Part shown: positions 9,045-17,057 of the stretch, piece after piece
Position numbering within the stretch: position 1 is the stretch's first letter
How the letters are laid out: each line of letters opens with the position of its first letter
DNA from: Candidatus Poseidoniaceae archaeon
GTDB taxonomy: Archaea > Thermoplasmatota > Poseidoniia > Poseidoniales > Poseidoniaceae
NCBI GenBank assembly: GCA_016777125.1
Contig: JADHSC010000011.1
Location: forward strand, 1 to 60,244
DNA: 60,244 nt
Reading direction: 5' to 3'
Position numbers and translations under genes: made by a program
Notes under the pieces: generated by a model
Database searches by the model: none
The model's input: only the letters and a program-made list of their open reading frames with translations
Told to the model about the DNA's origin: nothing

Positions 9045-9929
9045 TCAAGGGTTCTTCAATCCGTGGTTCCACGCCACGTCATATTCCGATTCGAAACGAA
9101 CTGGTTCATCGTCGAATGGGTGAAGAAATTCAAGGGCGGTTGCATGGAGACAAATCCTTCCGTGAAGGTTCGTCTCAGCACCATGCATTCGGTCACCAAC
9201 GACTGGTGTTCCGTGATCTGCTAAAGCGACGCGGATCTGGTGGCGCCTACCTGTTTCGATAAGAACGTGTAGGAGTGTTGCAATATCGTTTGATTTCATC
9301 ACTTGCCAGGAAGTTACCGCAAGTTTACTCTCCTTGGTTTTCACTTCAGAAATGTGAACTCTCAGGGTCTTATCTTCGACAAGATGGTGTGTTGCCCTTC
9401 CATCTTCTGCAAGACCTTCAACAAGTGCAACATAGTCTCTATGGACTTGACGTTCTGCAAATTGTTCCTGTAAGTACCGTTTTGAATTCTCATTCTTAGC
9501 AAATACCATGATGCCAGAAGTTGCCTTATCCAAACGATGAACGATGAAACACCAGCCCTGTGAATCATTTGTTTTACAATATTCAACACATCTGTTGTGG
9601 AGTGTATAGTGTTCAAGTTTGTCTGTTGCGACCGACAGGAGTCCGGCGGGTTTTGAAACGACCAGAATATGTTCATCTTCATGGATGATATCCAGATCGT
9701 GTTCTTTTGCTGAAACTTCTTGTTTCTCTTCTATGGTCAATTTTGGCCGTGGTAGGATCTCAATGATTTGGCCCACCTGTACTATGTGTTTTGCTCGATG
9801 AATTACGCTTTCATCAACTTGAATACGTTGACTTGTGAGCATTTTTCGCAAGACATTGTTACTTGTAGATGGTTGCATTTTTTTGAGATGCTCGAGTAAC
9901 GTACCTTCCTCTGAAACAGTTACACGCAT
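9045..9929 (-). CDS. RluA-family RNA pseudouridine synthase
   Basis: Protein of 294 residues with an S4-like RNA-binding N-terminus (about 1-60) and an RluA/RluD catalytic domain. HRLDKATSG (131-139) carries the catalytic D134, and HQIRVALADHGTPVVGD is the conserved C-terminal motif. It would isomerise uridines in rRNA or tRNA; the target is unknown. A strong Shine-Dalgarno sequence (GAGGTGA) precedes the ATG. It starts 9 bases after moeA. RluA enzymes are mainly bacterial, so transfer is likely. Confidence 0.9.
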   Translation of the reverse strand: MRVTVSEEGTLLEHLKKMQPSTSNNVLRKMLTSQRIQVDESVIHRAKHIVQVGQIIEILPRPKLTIEEKQEVSAKEHDLDIIHEDEHILVVSKPAGLLSVATDKLEHYTLHNRCVEYCKTNDSQGWCFIVHRLDKATSGIMVFAKNENSKRYLQEQFAERQVHRDYVALVEGLAEDGRATHHLVEDKTLRVHISEVKTKESKLAVTSWQVMKSNDIATLLHVLIETGRRHQIRVALADHGTPVVGDRMHGAETNLHGRICLHATALEFLHPFDDEPVRFESEYDVAWNHGLKNP

Positions 9930-9938
9930 ACACTCACC

Positions 9939-11144
9939 TCAGAGCAAGAGCACTTCAATCCATTCCCCTGTCTTACCAGATTGCCCTGGTTGAAGTAGGG
10001 TAAGGCCATCTGCAGAAGATAGACTATCGATGTTTCCTGAGCCTTGGTGTTTGGGTTGTTCTGCAAGGAACCCTTCTCTAGTAGAGCGTAGCGTTACTCT
10101 ACGAAGGGTTAGACAGTCATTTGTTGAACGGACATCTGTCAATAGTTTTGCATGAACGATACGATCTATTGGAAATGAGGTGCCAAGCGATCTCCTGAGG
10201 TATGGGGTTACAAGCATCCGGAAAACAACATGGCTACTGACTGGATTTCCTGGAAGGCCGAACATAGGAGTTTCATTCCAATGACCGAAGAGAGGGGGTG
10301 ACCCTGGGCGGAGACGTACTCTCCAGAAAGCGATGTTTCCTTCCTCCTCCATGAGTTTGCGAACAAAATCCCATTCGCCCATAGAAACGCCACCGGATGT
10401 AAGGAAGATATCGCACTCAGAGGATGCTTGGTCAAATTGCCTTCGTAGATCATCGATCGAATCGACGACCGATGGGTATCGAATAGGAATATGTCCAAGG
10501 GCTTTTACAAGGCCTGAAAGACCATATGAATTTGATTCATATATTTCTCCAAATGAAAGGGTTTCTCCAGGAGACTTGAGTTCATCACCTGTTGAAATTA
10601 TTCCGATTTTGAGTTTCTTAACGACTGGGATTTGATCATATCCCATCGTAGCACACATTGAAATTGATTGTGGTGAAAGGTGACTTCCTTCTTTCAGACC
10701 AACGACTCCTTGCTTGATATTCTCGCCACAACGACGAATGAAATTCGGTTTTGAAGGTTGATTTAACGTAACTGAATCCCCATCAACAGTACATGCTTCA
10801 ATTGGGATAATAGCATCAGCTCCTTTGGGCAACGGAGCTCCAGTCATAATTTGAACTGCTTCACCTGTAGAAATCGAGATCGTATCATCTGAAGCTGCGG
10901 CCTGTGATGTCGCTACAACTGAGAGGGTTGTTGGTGCTTCATTTGTATCTTCGAAACGTACAGCGAAGCCATCCATGGCTGAATTATCAAAGGGCGGATC
11001 GTTGACCTTCGAAAATAAATCAGTAGCAAGTATTCGCCCATGCGCTTCGTCTAAAGATACCTGTTCGGTTTCAATACTAAGCGGAGACTTGTGTGCAATA
11101 TTAATCGCTTCTTTGAGTGAAATATAGTATGGAGTTTCAGACAT
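9939..11144 (-). CDS. moeA: Molybdopterin molybdotransferase MoeA
   Basis: Enzyme of 401 residues that inserts molybdate or tungstate into adenylylated molybdopterin. Family motifs include NSAMDGFAVR near 54-63, MTGAPLPKGADAIIP, STGDELKSPGE and TSGGVSMGEWDF, followed by a C-terminal domain IV. GGAGG lies 9 bases before the ATG. It is divergent from the fused tungstate transporter, with only 78 bases between starts, which suggests tungsten as a metal for this cofactor. It heads the minus-strand run moeA, rluA-like, uvrA, purL, purQ. Confidence 0.95.
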   Translation of the reverse strand: MSETPYYISLKEAINIAHKSPLSIETEQVSLDEAHGRILATDLFSKVNDPPFDNSAMDGFAVRFEDTNEAPTTLSVVATSQAAASDDTISISTGEAVQIMTGAPLPKGADAIIPIEACTVDGDSVTLNQPSKPNFIRRCGENIKQGVVGLKEGSHLSPQSISMCATMGYDQIPVVKKLKIGIISTGDELKSPGETLSFGEIYESNSYGLSGLVKALGHIPIRYPSVVDSIDDLRRQFDQASSECDIFLTSGGVSMGEWDFVRKLMEEEGNIAFWRVRLRPGSPPLFGHWNETPMFGLPGNPVSSHVVFRMLVTPYLRRSLGTSFPIDRIVHAKLLTDVRSTNDCLTLRRVTLRSTREGFLAEQPKHQGSGNIDSLSSADGLTLLQPGQSGKTGEWIEVLLL

Positions 11145-11222
11145 TTTGGGGCCTCCGAAGGATGTGCTTCAGGCTGTGGGTCGGTTCGCCAACCTCAAAG
11201 GTTTGTCTCGTTTAGGGATGAC

Positions 11223-12551
11223 GTGGTCTCTTCTTCAAGTCTATGGGATGTGGCCGTACGGACCGTGGTCACAAGTGGCACTGCTACACTAATAGCGGCC
11301 TTTTTTGCACTGGGTTTCGCACTTCTTTTAGCAAATACCAATTGGCGTGGTAAAGAAGTTCTACGCGTCATTGTACAAGCTCTGTATGGTTTGCCACCAG
11401 TGGTTGTCGGAGTCATGGTTTATCTTGCTCTTTCAAAGGATGGTTTACTATCAGATCTCAATTGGTTATTCACAATCGAAGGTATGATTTTTGCACAAAC
11501 CCTCCTGATCTTCCCGCTCATTCTAGGAGTTGCATGGGGCGCTTTGGAACGTGTTTCTGAAGATAAGCGAGATGTTTTTCGAGTTATGAACGTGAAGAAA
11601 GGAAGGCGGATTATGCTTGAAATGTACTGTGCTCGCAGAGGTATTGTTAATGCTATCTTACTGGGGTTCGGACGCGCTATTGCAGAGGTAGGTGCTGTTT
11701 TGATGGTAGGTGGAAACATAGCTGGAAAAACACGAGTCCTTACGACAAGTGTGGTTCTTGAAACTTCGATTGGAGAAATGGATACTGCGTTACAACTCGG
11801 GGGTGTTCTTCTTGTTTTGTCGTTACTTGTTGCATTATCAATCCAGTTATTGCAGCGAGTTCATTTCTTTGGGCATGGAAAGTTTGGAGATGATAACCGT
11901 GATGTTGGACCGTTTGATGACTTTGATCTAAACCTAGAAAATCTAAATGTAGAAAAGGATGGGAATAAAATTTTGAATTCCTATTCGATAAATCTCAAAC
12001 AAGGAGAAATCATTGCTCTGATGGGTGAATCGGGTTCTGGAAAATCTACCCTTCTGAGAAAAATCTGTGGATTGGAGGGGGGTGATTTGGGAATTGGACA
12101 CGATGTTGCATACGTTGCTCAGCAACCAACACTTGTGATGGATACTGTAGCTATGGAATTACAATTGCCAATCATGGTTCACAACCATTTACCAAATGCT
12201 GGTAAGGAATTAGCAGTAATTTGTGGTTTGGAAGAGAAAGAAAGGCAACGAACAGATACATTGTCTGGGGGAGAAAAACAGAGACTTGCCTTCTTGAGGG
12301 CTTTAGCAATGAATCGTAAGATTTTGGTTCTTGATGAATTTACATCTGAACTTGATGGTTTATCGGTCGAAAAAATTGAGAATGAAGTTCTCAAATTCAA
12401 ACAACGCGGTGGATGTGTTCTTTTCGCAACCCATAATGTCCTACAAGCGCAACGACTAGCAACTCGAACAATCTTTATTCACCAGGGTCAAGAAACTGAT
12501 GCTGAAAGTGAAATTGCTCAGCAAATAAGGTCTGGAAAATGGATCGGTTAA
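11223..12551 (+). CDS. Fused tungstate-type ABC permease and ATPase
   Basis: A 442-residue single chain. Residues 1 to about 220 are a permease with four or five membrane helices and a cytoplasmic EAA-like stretch (GFGRAIAEVGAVLMVGGN), typical of TupB/ModB. Residues about 235-442 are a compact ABC ATPase with Walker A GESGSGKST (about 268-276), signature LSGGEKQR, Walker B ILVLDEFTS and H-loop ATHN. In most genomes TupB and TupC are separate. The GTG start at 11223 is the first possible start. It is divergent from moeA and convergent with the tupA-like gene, with 2 bases between stops. Tungstate rather than molybdate is inferred from the TupA-type partner. Confidence 0.9.
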   Translation: MVSSSSLWDVAVRTVVTSGTATLIAAFFALGFALLLANTNWRGKEVLRVIVQALYGLPPVVVGVMVYLALSKDGLLSDLNWLFTIEGMIFAQTLLIFPLILGVAWGALERVSEDKRDVFRVMNVKKGRRIMLEMYCARRGIVNAILLGFGRAIAEVGAVLMVGGNIAGKTRVLTTSVVLETSIGEMDTALQLGGVLLVLSLLVALSIQLLQRVHFFGHGKFGDDNRDVGPFDDFDLNLENLNVEKDGNKILNSYSINLKQGEIIALMGESGSGKSTLLRKICGLEGGDLGIGHDVAYVAQQPTLVMDTVAMELQLPIMVHNHLPNAGKELAVICGLEEKERQRTDTLSGGEKQRLAFLRALAMNRKILVLDEFTSELDGLSVEKIENEVLKFKQRGGCVLFATHNVLQAQRLATRTIFIHQGQETDAESEIAQQIRSGKWIG

Positions 12552-12553
12552 AT

Positions 12554-13384
12554 TCAGTCAGAATTCAAAGGGAGTCCGCTTTCAAATAACGTTTCATTTG
12601 AAACTGTGTAATTGTCAATTAAATCAGCGTTATTGAGTAAAAATTCTCGGAAGAGTGTTGTTTCTGATAATCTATCATTTTGTAATAATAAAACAGAGTA
12701 AGGGTTTACCAATTCCTGTGATTCAAATTCTTGTATTGTTAATTGAATATTATTGGAACGAAATAATGCAGTTCCTTTGTCTGATAAAGTCCAACATTCT
12801 AATTCATTGGCAATTGTAATCGCAGCCCCCATCCCTTGTCCAATCGACTGGTACCCTTCCCAATCAGGATGATATCCTAAGTCGTTGTCAATGAATGAGA
12901 GATTGTTGCTCTCTGCCACATTTCTCCAAACATCTTGTTCTTTGATATGCGTCCCTGAGGAATCCCCTCTTGAAATAAAACACTTATTTTCAAGTACGAG
13001 AGAGGACATGGCTTCTGTTAAGTTTCCAGATAATTGATCTGGTCCAATAAGGACAAATCTATTCCAAGCAAATGTGGTTCTGTTTATGGCATGACCTTCC
13101 TCAACAAACTGTATTTCATTCGCTGGAGAATGGGAAATAAGTACATCCACATCATTCGTTTTTGCAAGATTCATAGCAGCGCCTGATCCGACTGCAATGA
13201 CGTCGACTTCGATTCCTGTTTCAGCCGTAAAGGCTGGTAAAAGTTCGGCTAACAGCCCCGAATCTCTCATTGAGGTCGTGGTTGCGAGGCGTATTGTTTG
13301 GCTCGATACTTCTTCAGAAGTTCCTATACAGCCTTGTAAACAAGGAAGTATGAAGACGAAGAGAAGAAAAAGGACTCGTTTCAT
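12554..13384 (-). CDS. tupA: TupA-like tungstate-binding lipoprotein
   Basis: Substrate-binding protein of 276 residues. The N-terminus is a lipoprotein signal with lipobox LQGC. The mature part starts with LATTTSMRDSGLL, followed by GIEVDVIAVGSGAAMNLA and DVDVLISHSPANE, all typical of the TupA (COG2998) family, where the TTTS stretch binds the oxyanion. ATG 13384 was chosen over a GTG at 13411 because it directly begins a lipoprotein signal and lies 1 base after the stop of the upstream zinc-ribbon gene. It should serve the fused transporter encoded opposite. The gene is notably AT-rich. Confidence 0.9.
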   Translation of the reverse strand: MKRVLFLLFVFILPCLQGCIGTSEEVSSQTIRLATTTSMRDSGLLAELLPAFTAETGIEVDVIAVGSGAAMNLAKTNDVDVLISHSPANEIQFVEEGHAINRTTFAWNRFVLIGPDQLSGNLTEAMSSLVLENKCFISRGDSSGTHIKEQDVWRNVAESNNLSFIDNDLGYHPDWEGYQSIGQGMGAAITIANELECWTLSDKGTALFRSNNIQLTIQEFESQELVNPYSVLLLQNDRLSETTLFREFLLNNADLIDNYTVSNETLFESGLPLNSD

Positions 13385-13385
13385 C

Positions 13386-13676
13386 TTAATCAAAAGACAT
13401 GACGTTTTCACATTCTGGATATGAACATGTTACTGAATAGCGTGCTTTTGTCGGTTTTCGAATTTTTAACATTGAACCGCACATATCACATTGAATTGAA
13501 ATCGTTTCCGGTTCCGCTTTTTTAGGAGCATCACCTAGTGTTCGACCAACATCTGTCGACCATCCAACACTGTCTGTATAATCGTCAGTTTTCTTGATTA
13601 TACTTTGACGAAGACTGAGTCGCAACTTTCGTTTCCTTCGAGGACGTTTCTTTCCGCCCGGTGCTTTTGCCGCCAT
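13386..13676 (-). CDS. Small basic zinc-ribbon protein
   Basis: Protein of 96 residues with a very basic N-terminus (KKRPRRKRKLRLSLRQS) and a C-terminal zinc ribbon made of CDMC and CSYPEC. It may bind nucleic acid; the exact role is unknown. It is cotranscribed with tupA (TAA, one base, ATG). The ATG at 13676 was chosen because a TATA-like GTATATT lies 26-32 bases upstream inside a palindrome, and because the leader GGGACTGTTGATA plus 3 bases before the ATG recurs before the gene at 54342. A regulator of tungstate uptake is one possibility, inferred only from position. Confidence 0.7.
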   Translation of the reverse strand: MAAKAPGGKKRPRRKRKLRLSLRQSIIKKTDDYTDSVGWSTDVGRTLGDAPKKAEPETISIQCDMCGSMLKIRKPTKARYSVTCSYPECENVMSFD

Positions 13677-13679
13677 GAG

Positions 13680-13693
13680 TATCAACAGTCCCT
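13680..13693 (-). promoter_or_regulatory. Leader element GGGACTGTTGATA before ATG (copy 1)
   Basis: On the minus strand, GGGACTGTTGATA is followed by CTC and the ATG at 13676. The same 13 bases with the same 3-base spacing occur before the ATG at 54342. It lies between the TATA-like box and the start codon. Function is unknown; an initiator or translation element is possible. Confidence 0.45.
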
Positions 13694-13695
13694 TT

Positions 13696-13714
13696 AGGTT
13701 GGTATATTCAACCT
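13696..13714. promoter_or_regulatory. Palindrome spanning the TATA box of the zinc-ribbon/tupA operon
   Basis: AGGTTG (13696-13701) and CAACCT (13709-13714) are perfect inverted arms around GTATATT, a good TATA-like box 26-32 bases before the ATG at 13676. A repressor bound here would block TBP, so this looks like an operator. The regulator is unknown. Confidence 0.5.
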
Positions 13715-13729
13715 CTTCGGCTGAATGAA

Positions 13730-15043
13730 TCATTCAAGTATTCCGGATATACCGTTTTCTGGAACATGTACAGTATGTCCATTTTCTTCCAGCGCTTTAG
13801 CAAGTGGCGGACGGGCGATGGTCGGGTCTGAATGGTAAATAACAACATCTTCTGCCTCGCAGTCCTTTGCAAACTGAACAATTTCACTGTGGCCAGCATG
13901 TGTTGAGAAGGAGTATTGATCTATCTCAAGCCCGATGGGGGTTAAATTTCCAAATATTGGTATTCGGCTTTCTTCGAGTAATCGCCTGCCTCCAGTGTTC
14001 CTGGCTTGATAGCCTGTGAGAAGAAGAGCATTTTTAGGATCATGACGAAGACGATTGAGGTACCAAATAGACGGCCCCCCGTCAAGCATTCCTGATGTTG
14101 ACACAATGACATCGGCCTCGAGTGCTTTCTTTCTGTCAGATTTACTTGAAACTCTTCTACACCAGCTCCATGCGGCCTCAAGAGCTGTGGGGTCACGTAA
14201 TGTTTCAGGGTGTTCCATCTGTAATTTTGCAACCCGCTTCCCCATACCATCTACATGAACGTCAAGATGTGGTAGGTGTTTGTGAAGTAACATAACAACG
14301 TCTTGTGTTCGTCCATTCGCAAAGGCTGGAACAAGGGCAGTACCGCCTCGTTGGACGACTTCAGAAATTCGCGCAATAAAACGGAGATTTTCTTCTTCTT
14401 TTGATGGGTGATCTCGCCCTCCATAGGTTCCTTCTACAAACAGTACATCTGTTTTGACAGGTTTAGCACCGATAACAAGTTGAGAATCACGAGTATCAAA
14501 ATCTCCAGAAAAGAGAACTGTCTTACTTCCAGTATCAACATGTAACATCGCTGCACCAGGTATATGTCCAGCACGATGAAGTTCCATCTTCCAATCTTTT
14601 TGCTCCCAGGGACTGTTAAATTTATGTGTATTCCAAGCAGATAAAGCGATATCGATATCCCTCTTATCCCATGGTAGAGGATATCGTTCGATAGAAGATA
14701 CTTTATGGCAATCATACCACATCATCTCAGAAATGGCTGCAGTTAATTCCGTTGCGTGTAACTTCGTATTATGGTTGGAAGCAAGCCAAGGAACCATTCC
14801 TAGATGATCGATATGTGAATGGGTGATGATTGCATCCGATACATAGGGAGCTTCATCTGGATAACGTGGTGGTTTTGTCGGTGCAAGACCGTAATCAAGT
14901 AACAATCGATTAGAAGAGGGGTCCTCAAGAACGATTCCAACATTTCCGACTTCGTTACCCCCGCCAAGGTAATGATATCTCAATCCCTTATCTGGTGGCG
15001 ATGGTGGATATTTGGTTGTACGGCCAGGTGCATAAACGACCAT
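13730..15043 (-). CDS. Beta-CASP metallo-beta-lactamase nuclease (CPSF-like)
   Basis: Protein of 437 residues. The metal-binding motif THSHIDHLG contains H75, H77, D79 and H80, with further ligands in AGHIPGA and FSGDFDTRD. The beta-CASP part includes FANGRTQDVV, STSGMLDGGP and the final STHAGH. Such enzymes are RNA endo/exonucleases for 3'-end processing and decay. No N-terminal KH domains are present, so it is the short type and not the KH-bearing aCPSF1. The zinc-ribbon and tupA genes follow on the same strand. The ATG is at 15043. Confidence 0.9.
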   Translation of the reverse strand: MVVYAPGRTTKYPPSPPDKGLRYHYLGGGNEVGNVGIVLEDPSSNRLLLDYGLAPTKPPRYPDEAPYVSDAIITHSHIDHLGMVPWLASNHNTKLHATELTAAISEMMWYDCHKVSSIERYPLPWDKRDIDIALSAWNTHKFNSPWEQKDWKMELHRAGHIPGAAMLHVDTGSKTVLFSGDFDTRDSQLVIGAKPVKTDVLFVEGTYGGRDHPSKEEENLRFIARISEVVQRGGTALVPAFANGRTQDVVMLLHKHLPHLDVHVDGMGKRVAKLQMEHPETLRDPTALEAAWSWCRRVSSKSDRKKALEADVIVSTSGMLDGGPSIWYLNRLRHDPKNALLLTGYQARNTGGRRLLEESRIPIFGNLTPIGLEIDQYSFSTHAGHSEIVQFAKDCEAEDVVIYHSDPTIARPPLAKALEENGHTVHVPENGISGILE

Positions 15044-15389
15044 GTTTAGACGATTGGTTAGAGACAGAAGAACTTGTGGGTCACACCCCTATGTTTCCAT
15101 TGGAAGATTAAGTTCTACAAGATCTCTTAATTCTCATCACTTTTTAACAATAATAATATACACTCTACGCGATAATCTTCAGTTGGATTTTGTTGTTTTT
15201 GTTCTTTCTTTTGGTTTTGTTGTTCCATTGAAATCTTTTATTCTACTCCAGTGGAAACAGAGGGGTCTCCATATGACATCAGGTTTTATAATGTAAAACC
15301 ATTCAAACATTTTCTTGTGGAGTTTTATTCCAAGTAAATCATATCCATAATGACGAAGAACAAATATGATGATGTCCAGTGGAACCATC
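15044..15389. other. 346-base divergent intergenic region
   Basis: No convincing gene is seen between the beta-CASP nuclease and the ferredoxin. It is AT-rich and holds a TATA-like tract near 15147-15156, long T-rich stretches around 15190-15235, a palindrome at 15282-15300 and AAATATG about 25 bases before the ferredoxin ATG. Frames open here give hydrophobic or Lys-rich peptides with no family resemblance. Confidence 0.5.
15282..15300. promoter_or_regulatory. Inverted repeat GGTTTTA/TAAAACC
   Basis: Perfect 7-bp arms GGTTTTA (15282-15288) and TAAAACC (15294-15300) around TAATG. It lies 90 bases before the ferredoxin ATG in a long divergent region and could be an operator. It has no T-run to suggest a terminator. 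Confidence 0.35.
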
Positions 15390-15578
15390 ATGGGAACACT
15401 CGAGTTCGTCGTTGACGATGATCGGTGTTACGGTTGTGGGGCTTGTATAGGCCTTTGTCCAACAAATGCCCTTTCTATGAAAGAACTTCTTGCTATCGTA
15501 GAACAGGAGTTATGCACATATTGTGATCATTGTATTCCATCTTGTCCGGTTGATGCTTTGAAGATTTTAGGACGGTGA
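15390..15578 (+). CDS. Small 2[4Fe-4S] ferredoxin
   Basis: Protein of 62 residues with two complete cluster motifs, CYGCGACIGLCP and CTYCDHCIPSCP. It carries electrons in the cytoplasm. ATG 15390 is chosen because the domain begins right after it (MGTLEFVVDDDRC); in-frame ATGs just upstream would add only SSGTI-type residues. The next gene starts with a GTG overlapping its TGA (GTGA), so the two products probably work together, with the neighbour as likely redox partner. Confidence 0.9.
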   Translation: MGTLEFVVDDDRCYGCGACIGLCPTNALSMKELLAIVEQELCTYCDHCIPSCPVDALKILGR

Positions 15579-16282
15579 TTCTCATTAGAATTCTTATTGT
15601 TGGTGCTGGTCTTATTGCATATGGATGTGCATATGGAGCTCTTAAGGAAGGTTTCAAAGTTCACATAGCTGATCACAGTACAGAATTTGGTCTGCCAAAT
15701 ATTTGGCCAAGTCTTCTTCATCATCGAGATAATATTCCACTCAATTTCGAGACAGAACAAGGATTTGAAGGGAAGGATACCGGTTATCGTCATGAATGGA
15801 TTATGAAATCAATGAATATACAACTTGCAAAACAAGGAGCATTTCTTCTCAATAAAACAAGAATAGCCTCATCAGCAAAATCTTCTGAAGGATTCCTTGT
15901 GAATCTAAAGGGCGCAAGCCAAATGGAAGGTGAGCATATATTCGATATTGTCGTGGATACAACAAGCGACACCTGGATTCCTTGGGCTAAACACCATAAT
16001 CTCACTGACGTAAGTATTCGATATGATGTCGAACGTGAATTCGCTACGGGATTTCTTCATATTGATACAGAAACCGACAATTTTTCCGATGCTGCCCTCC
16101 AACTCGAACGTTATGATGGCTTAACGGAGTCTTGGTACAAGGGCCAAAAAGAATCATCTAATACTAAAATTCTTGAAATAATGCCAACCAAACTACCAGT
16201 TCAACAAGAAATGTGGTCATGTGATCAACGATTTTCGAGTGGCATGAGTTTGTGGAAGGAATTAATGGAGATGGAACGATGA
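15575..16282 (+). CDS. Rossmann-fold NAD(P)/FAD-binding oxidoreductase-like protein
   Basis: Protein of 235 residues beginning with a dinucleotide-binding motif (ILIVGAGLIAYGCAYG) and an acidic end of beta-2 (VHIADH). The rest is not clearly assignable. It is much shorter than full flavoprotein reductases such as geranylgeranyl reductases (about 390), so a reduced relative or partner of the ferredoxin is possible. GTG 15575 overlaps the ferredoxin stop, and its TGA overlaps the next ATG (ATGA). Substrate unknown. Confidence 0.6.
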   Translation: MILIRILIVGAGLIAYGCAYGALKEGFKVHIADHSTEFGLPNIWPSLLHHRDNIPLNFETEQGFEGKDTGYRHEWIMKSMNIQLAKQGAFLLNKTRIASSAKSSEGFLVNLKGASQMEGEHIFDIVVDTTSDTWIPWAKHHNLTDVSIRYDVEREFATGFLHIDTETDNFSDAALQLERYDGLTESWYKGQKESSNTKILEIMPTKLPVQQEMWSCDQRFSSGMSLWKELMEMER

Positions 16283-17004
16283 CAACCGAGCGACTGTATT
16301 TATCTTCAATTGAAGCAGCATATGAAAAAGAATTCACAGCTACAGTAACGAAGATTGAAGAAAACAAAATTGCACTCAATAGGACACTTTTCTATCCACT
16401 TGGAGGTGGGCAGAATTGGGATTTGGGCGTTCTTGATGGTCCAAACGGCCAACTAAACGTTACAGAGGTGCGGGGTAGAGACATCATTGAACATACAGTA
16501 GATGATGTGTTTGAATTGGAGGTTGGAGACGAAGTAACTGGTTTAATTGACTTTGAACGCCGTTATGCACACATGAAAATGCACACAGCCCAACATCTTG
16601 TCAGTGGTATTGCGTACGAGCTTTTCGATGGTGTTCGTACTGTTGGAAATCAAATACACACAGATCGTTCTAGAATTGATTTTCATCCAATTCAATTCTC
16701 TGAAGAGATGCTATTTCAATTGCAATCTGAAGTGAATGGGAAAATAAAACAGGGATTGGATGTTACAGATTCGCAAATGACACGCGAGGAAATCAACGCA
16801 ATAATGCCACAAGAACGGACGAATATGGACCTTTTACCAGCTTTCATTAACGACCTTAGGGTTGTAACGATAGGCGATCAACAAGATATGTGCCCATGCG
16901 CCGGAACACATGTCAGAAACATATCGGAGATAGGAGAACTCGAATTTACTGGAAAGAAATCAAAAGGGAAAGGTAAGCAAAGAGTTTCGTACATTCTGAA
17001 ATGA
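16279..17004 (+). CDS. AlaX-type alanyl-tRNA editing protein
   Basis: Free-standing relative of the AlaRS editing domain, 241 residues, that hydrolyses mischarged tRNA-Ala. Zinc ligands are H102 and H106 in HTAQH and C207 and H211 in CAGTH. FYPLGGGQ (38-45) matches the N-terminal half of AlaX-M/L. The ATG at 16279 overlaps the upstream TGA, which fixes the start. It is the last gene of the ferredoxin operon; no functional link to redox is obvious. Confidence 0.88.
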   Translation: MTTERLYLSSIEAAYEKEFTATVTKIEENKIALNRTLFYPLGGGQNWDLGVLDGPNGQLNVTEVRGRDIIEHTVDDVFELEVGDEVTGLIDFERRYAHMKMHTAQHLVSGIAYELFDGVRTVGNQIHTDRSRIDFHPIQFSEEMLFQLQSEVNGKIKQGLDVTDSQMTREEINAIMPQERTNMDLLPAFINDLRVVTIGDQQDMCPCAGTHVRNISEIGELEFTGKKSKGKGKQRVSYILK

Positions 17005-17057
17005 TTAATCTTATAGAAAAAAACAATACTAGTTCTTTTTCATTTAATGAATAACCC

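Noticed and set aside
15042-15391. Open frames on both strands of the intergenic region
   Set aside because: Low-complexity AT-driven peptides without start signals or family resemblance.
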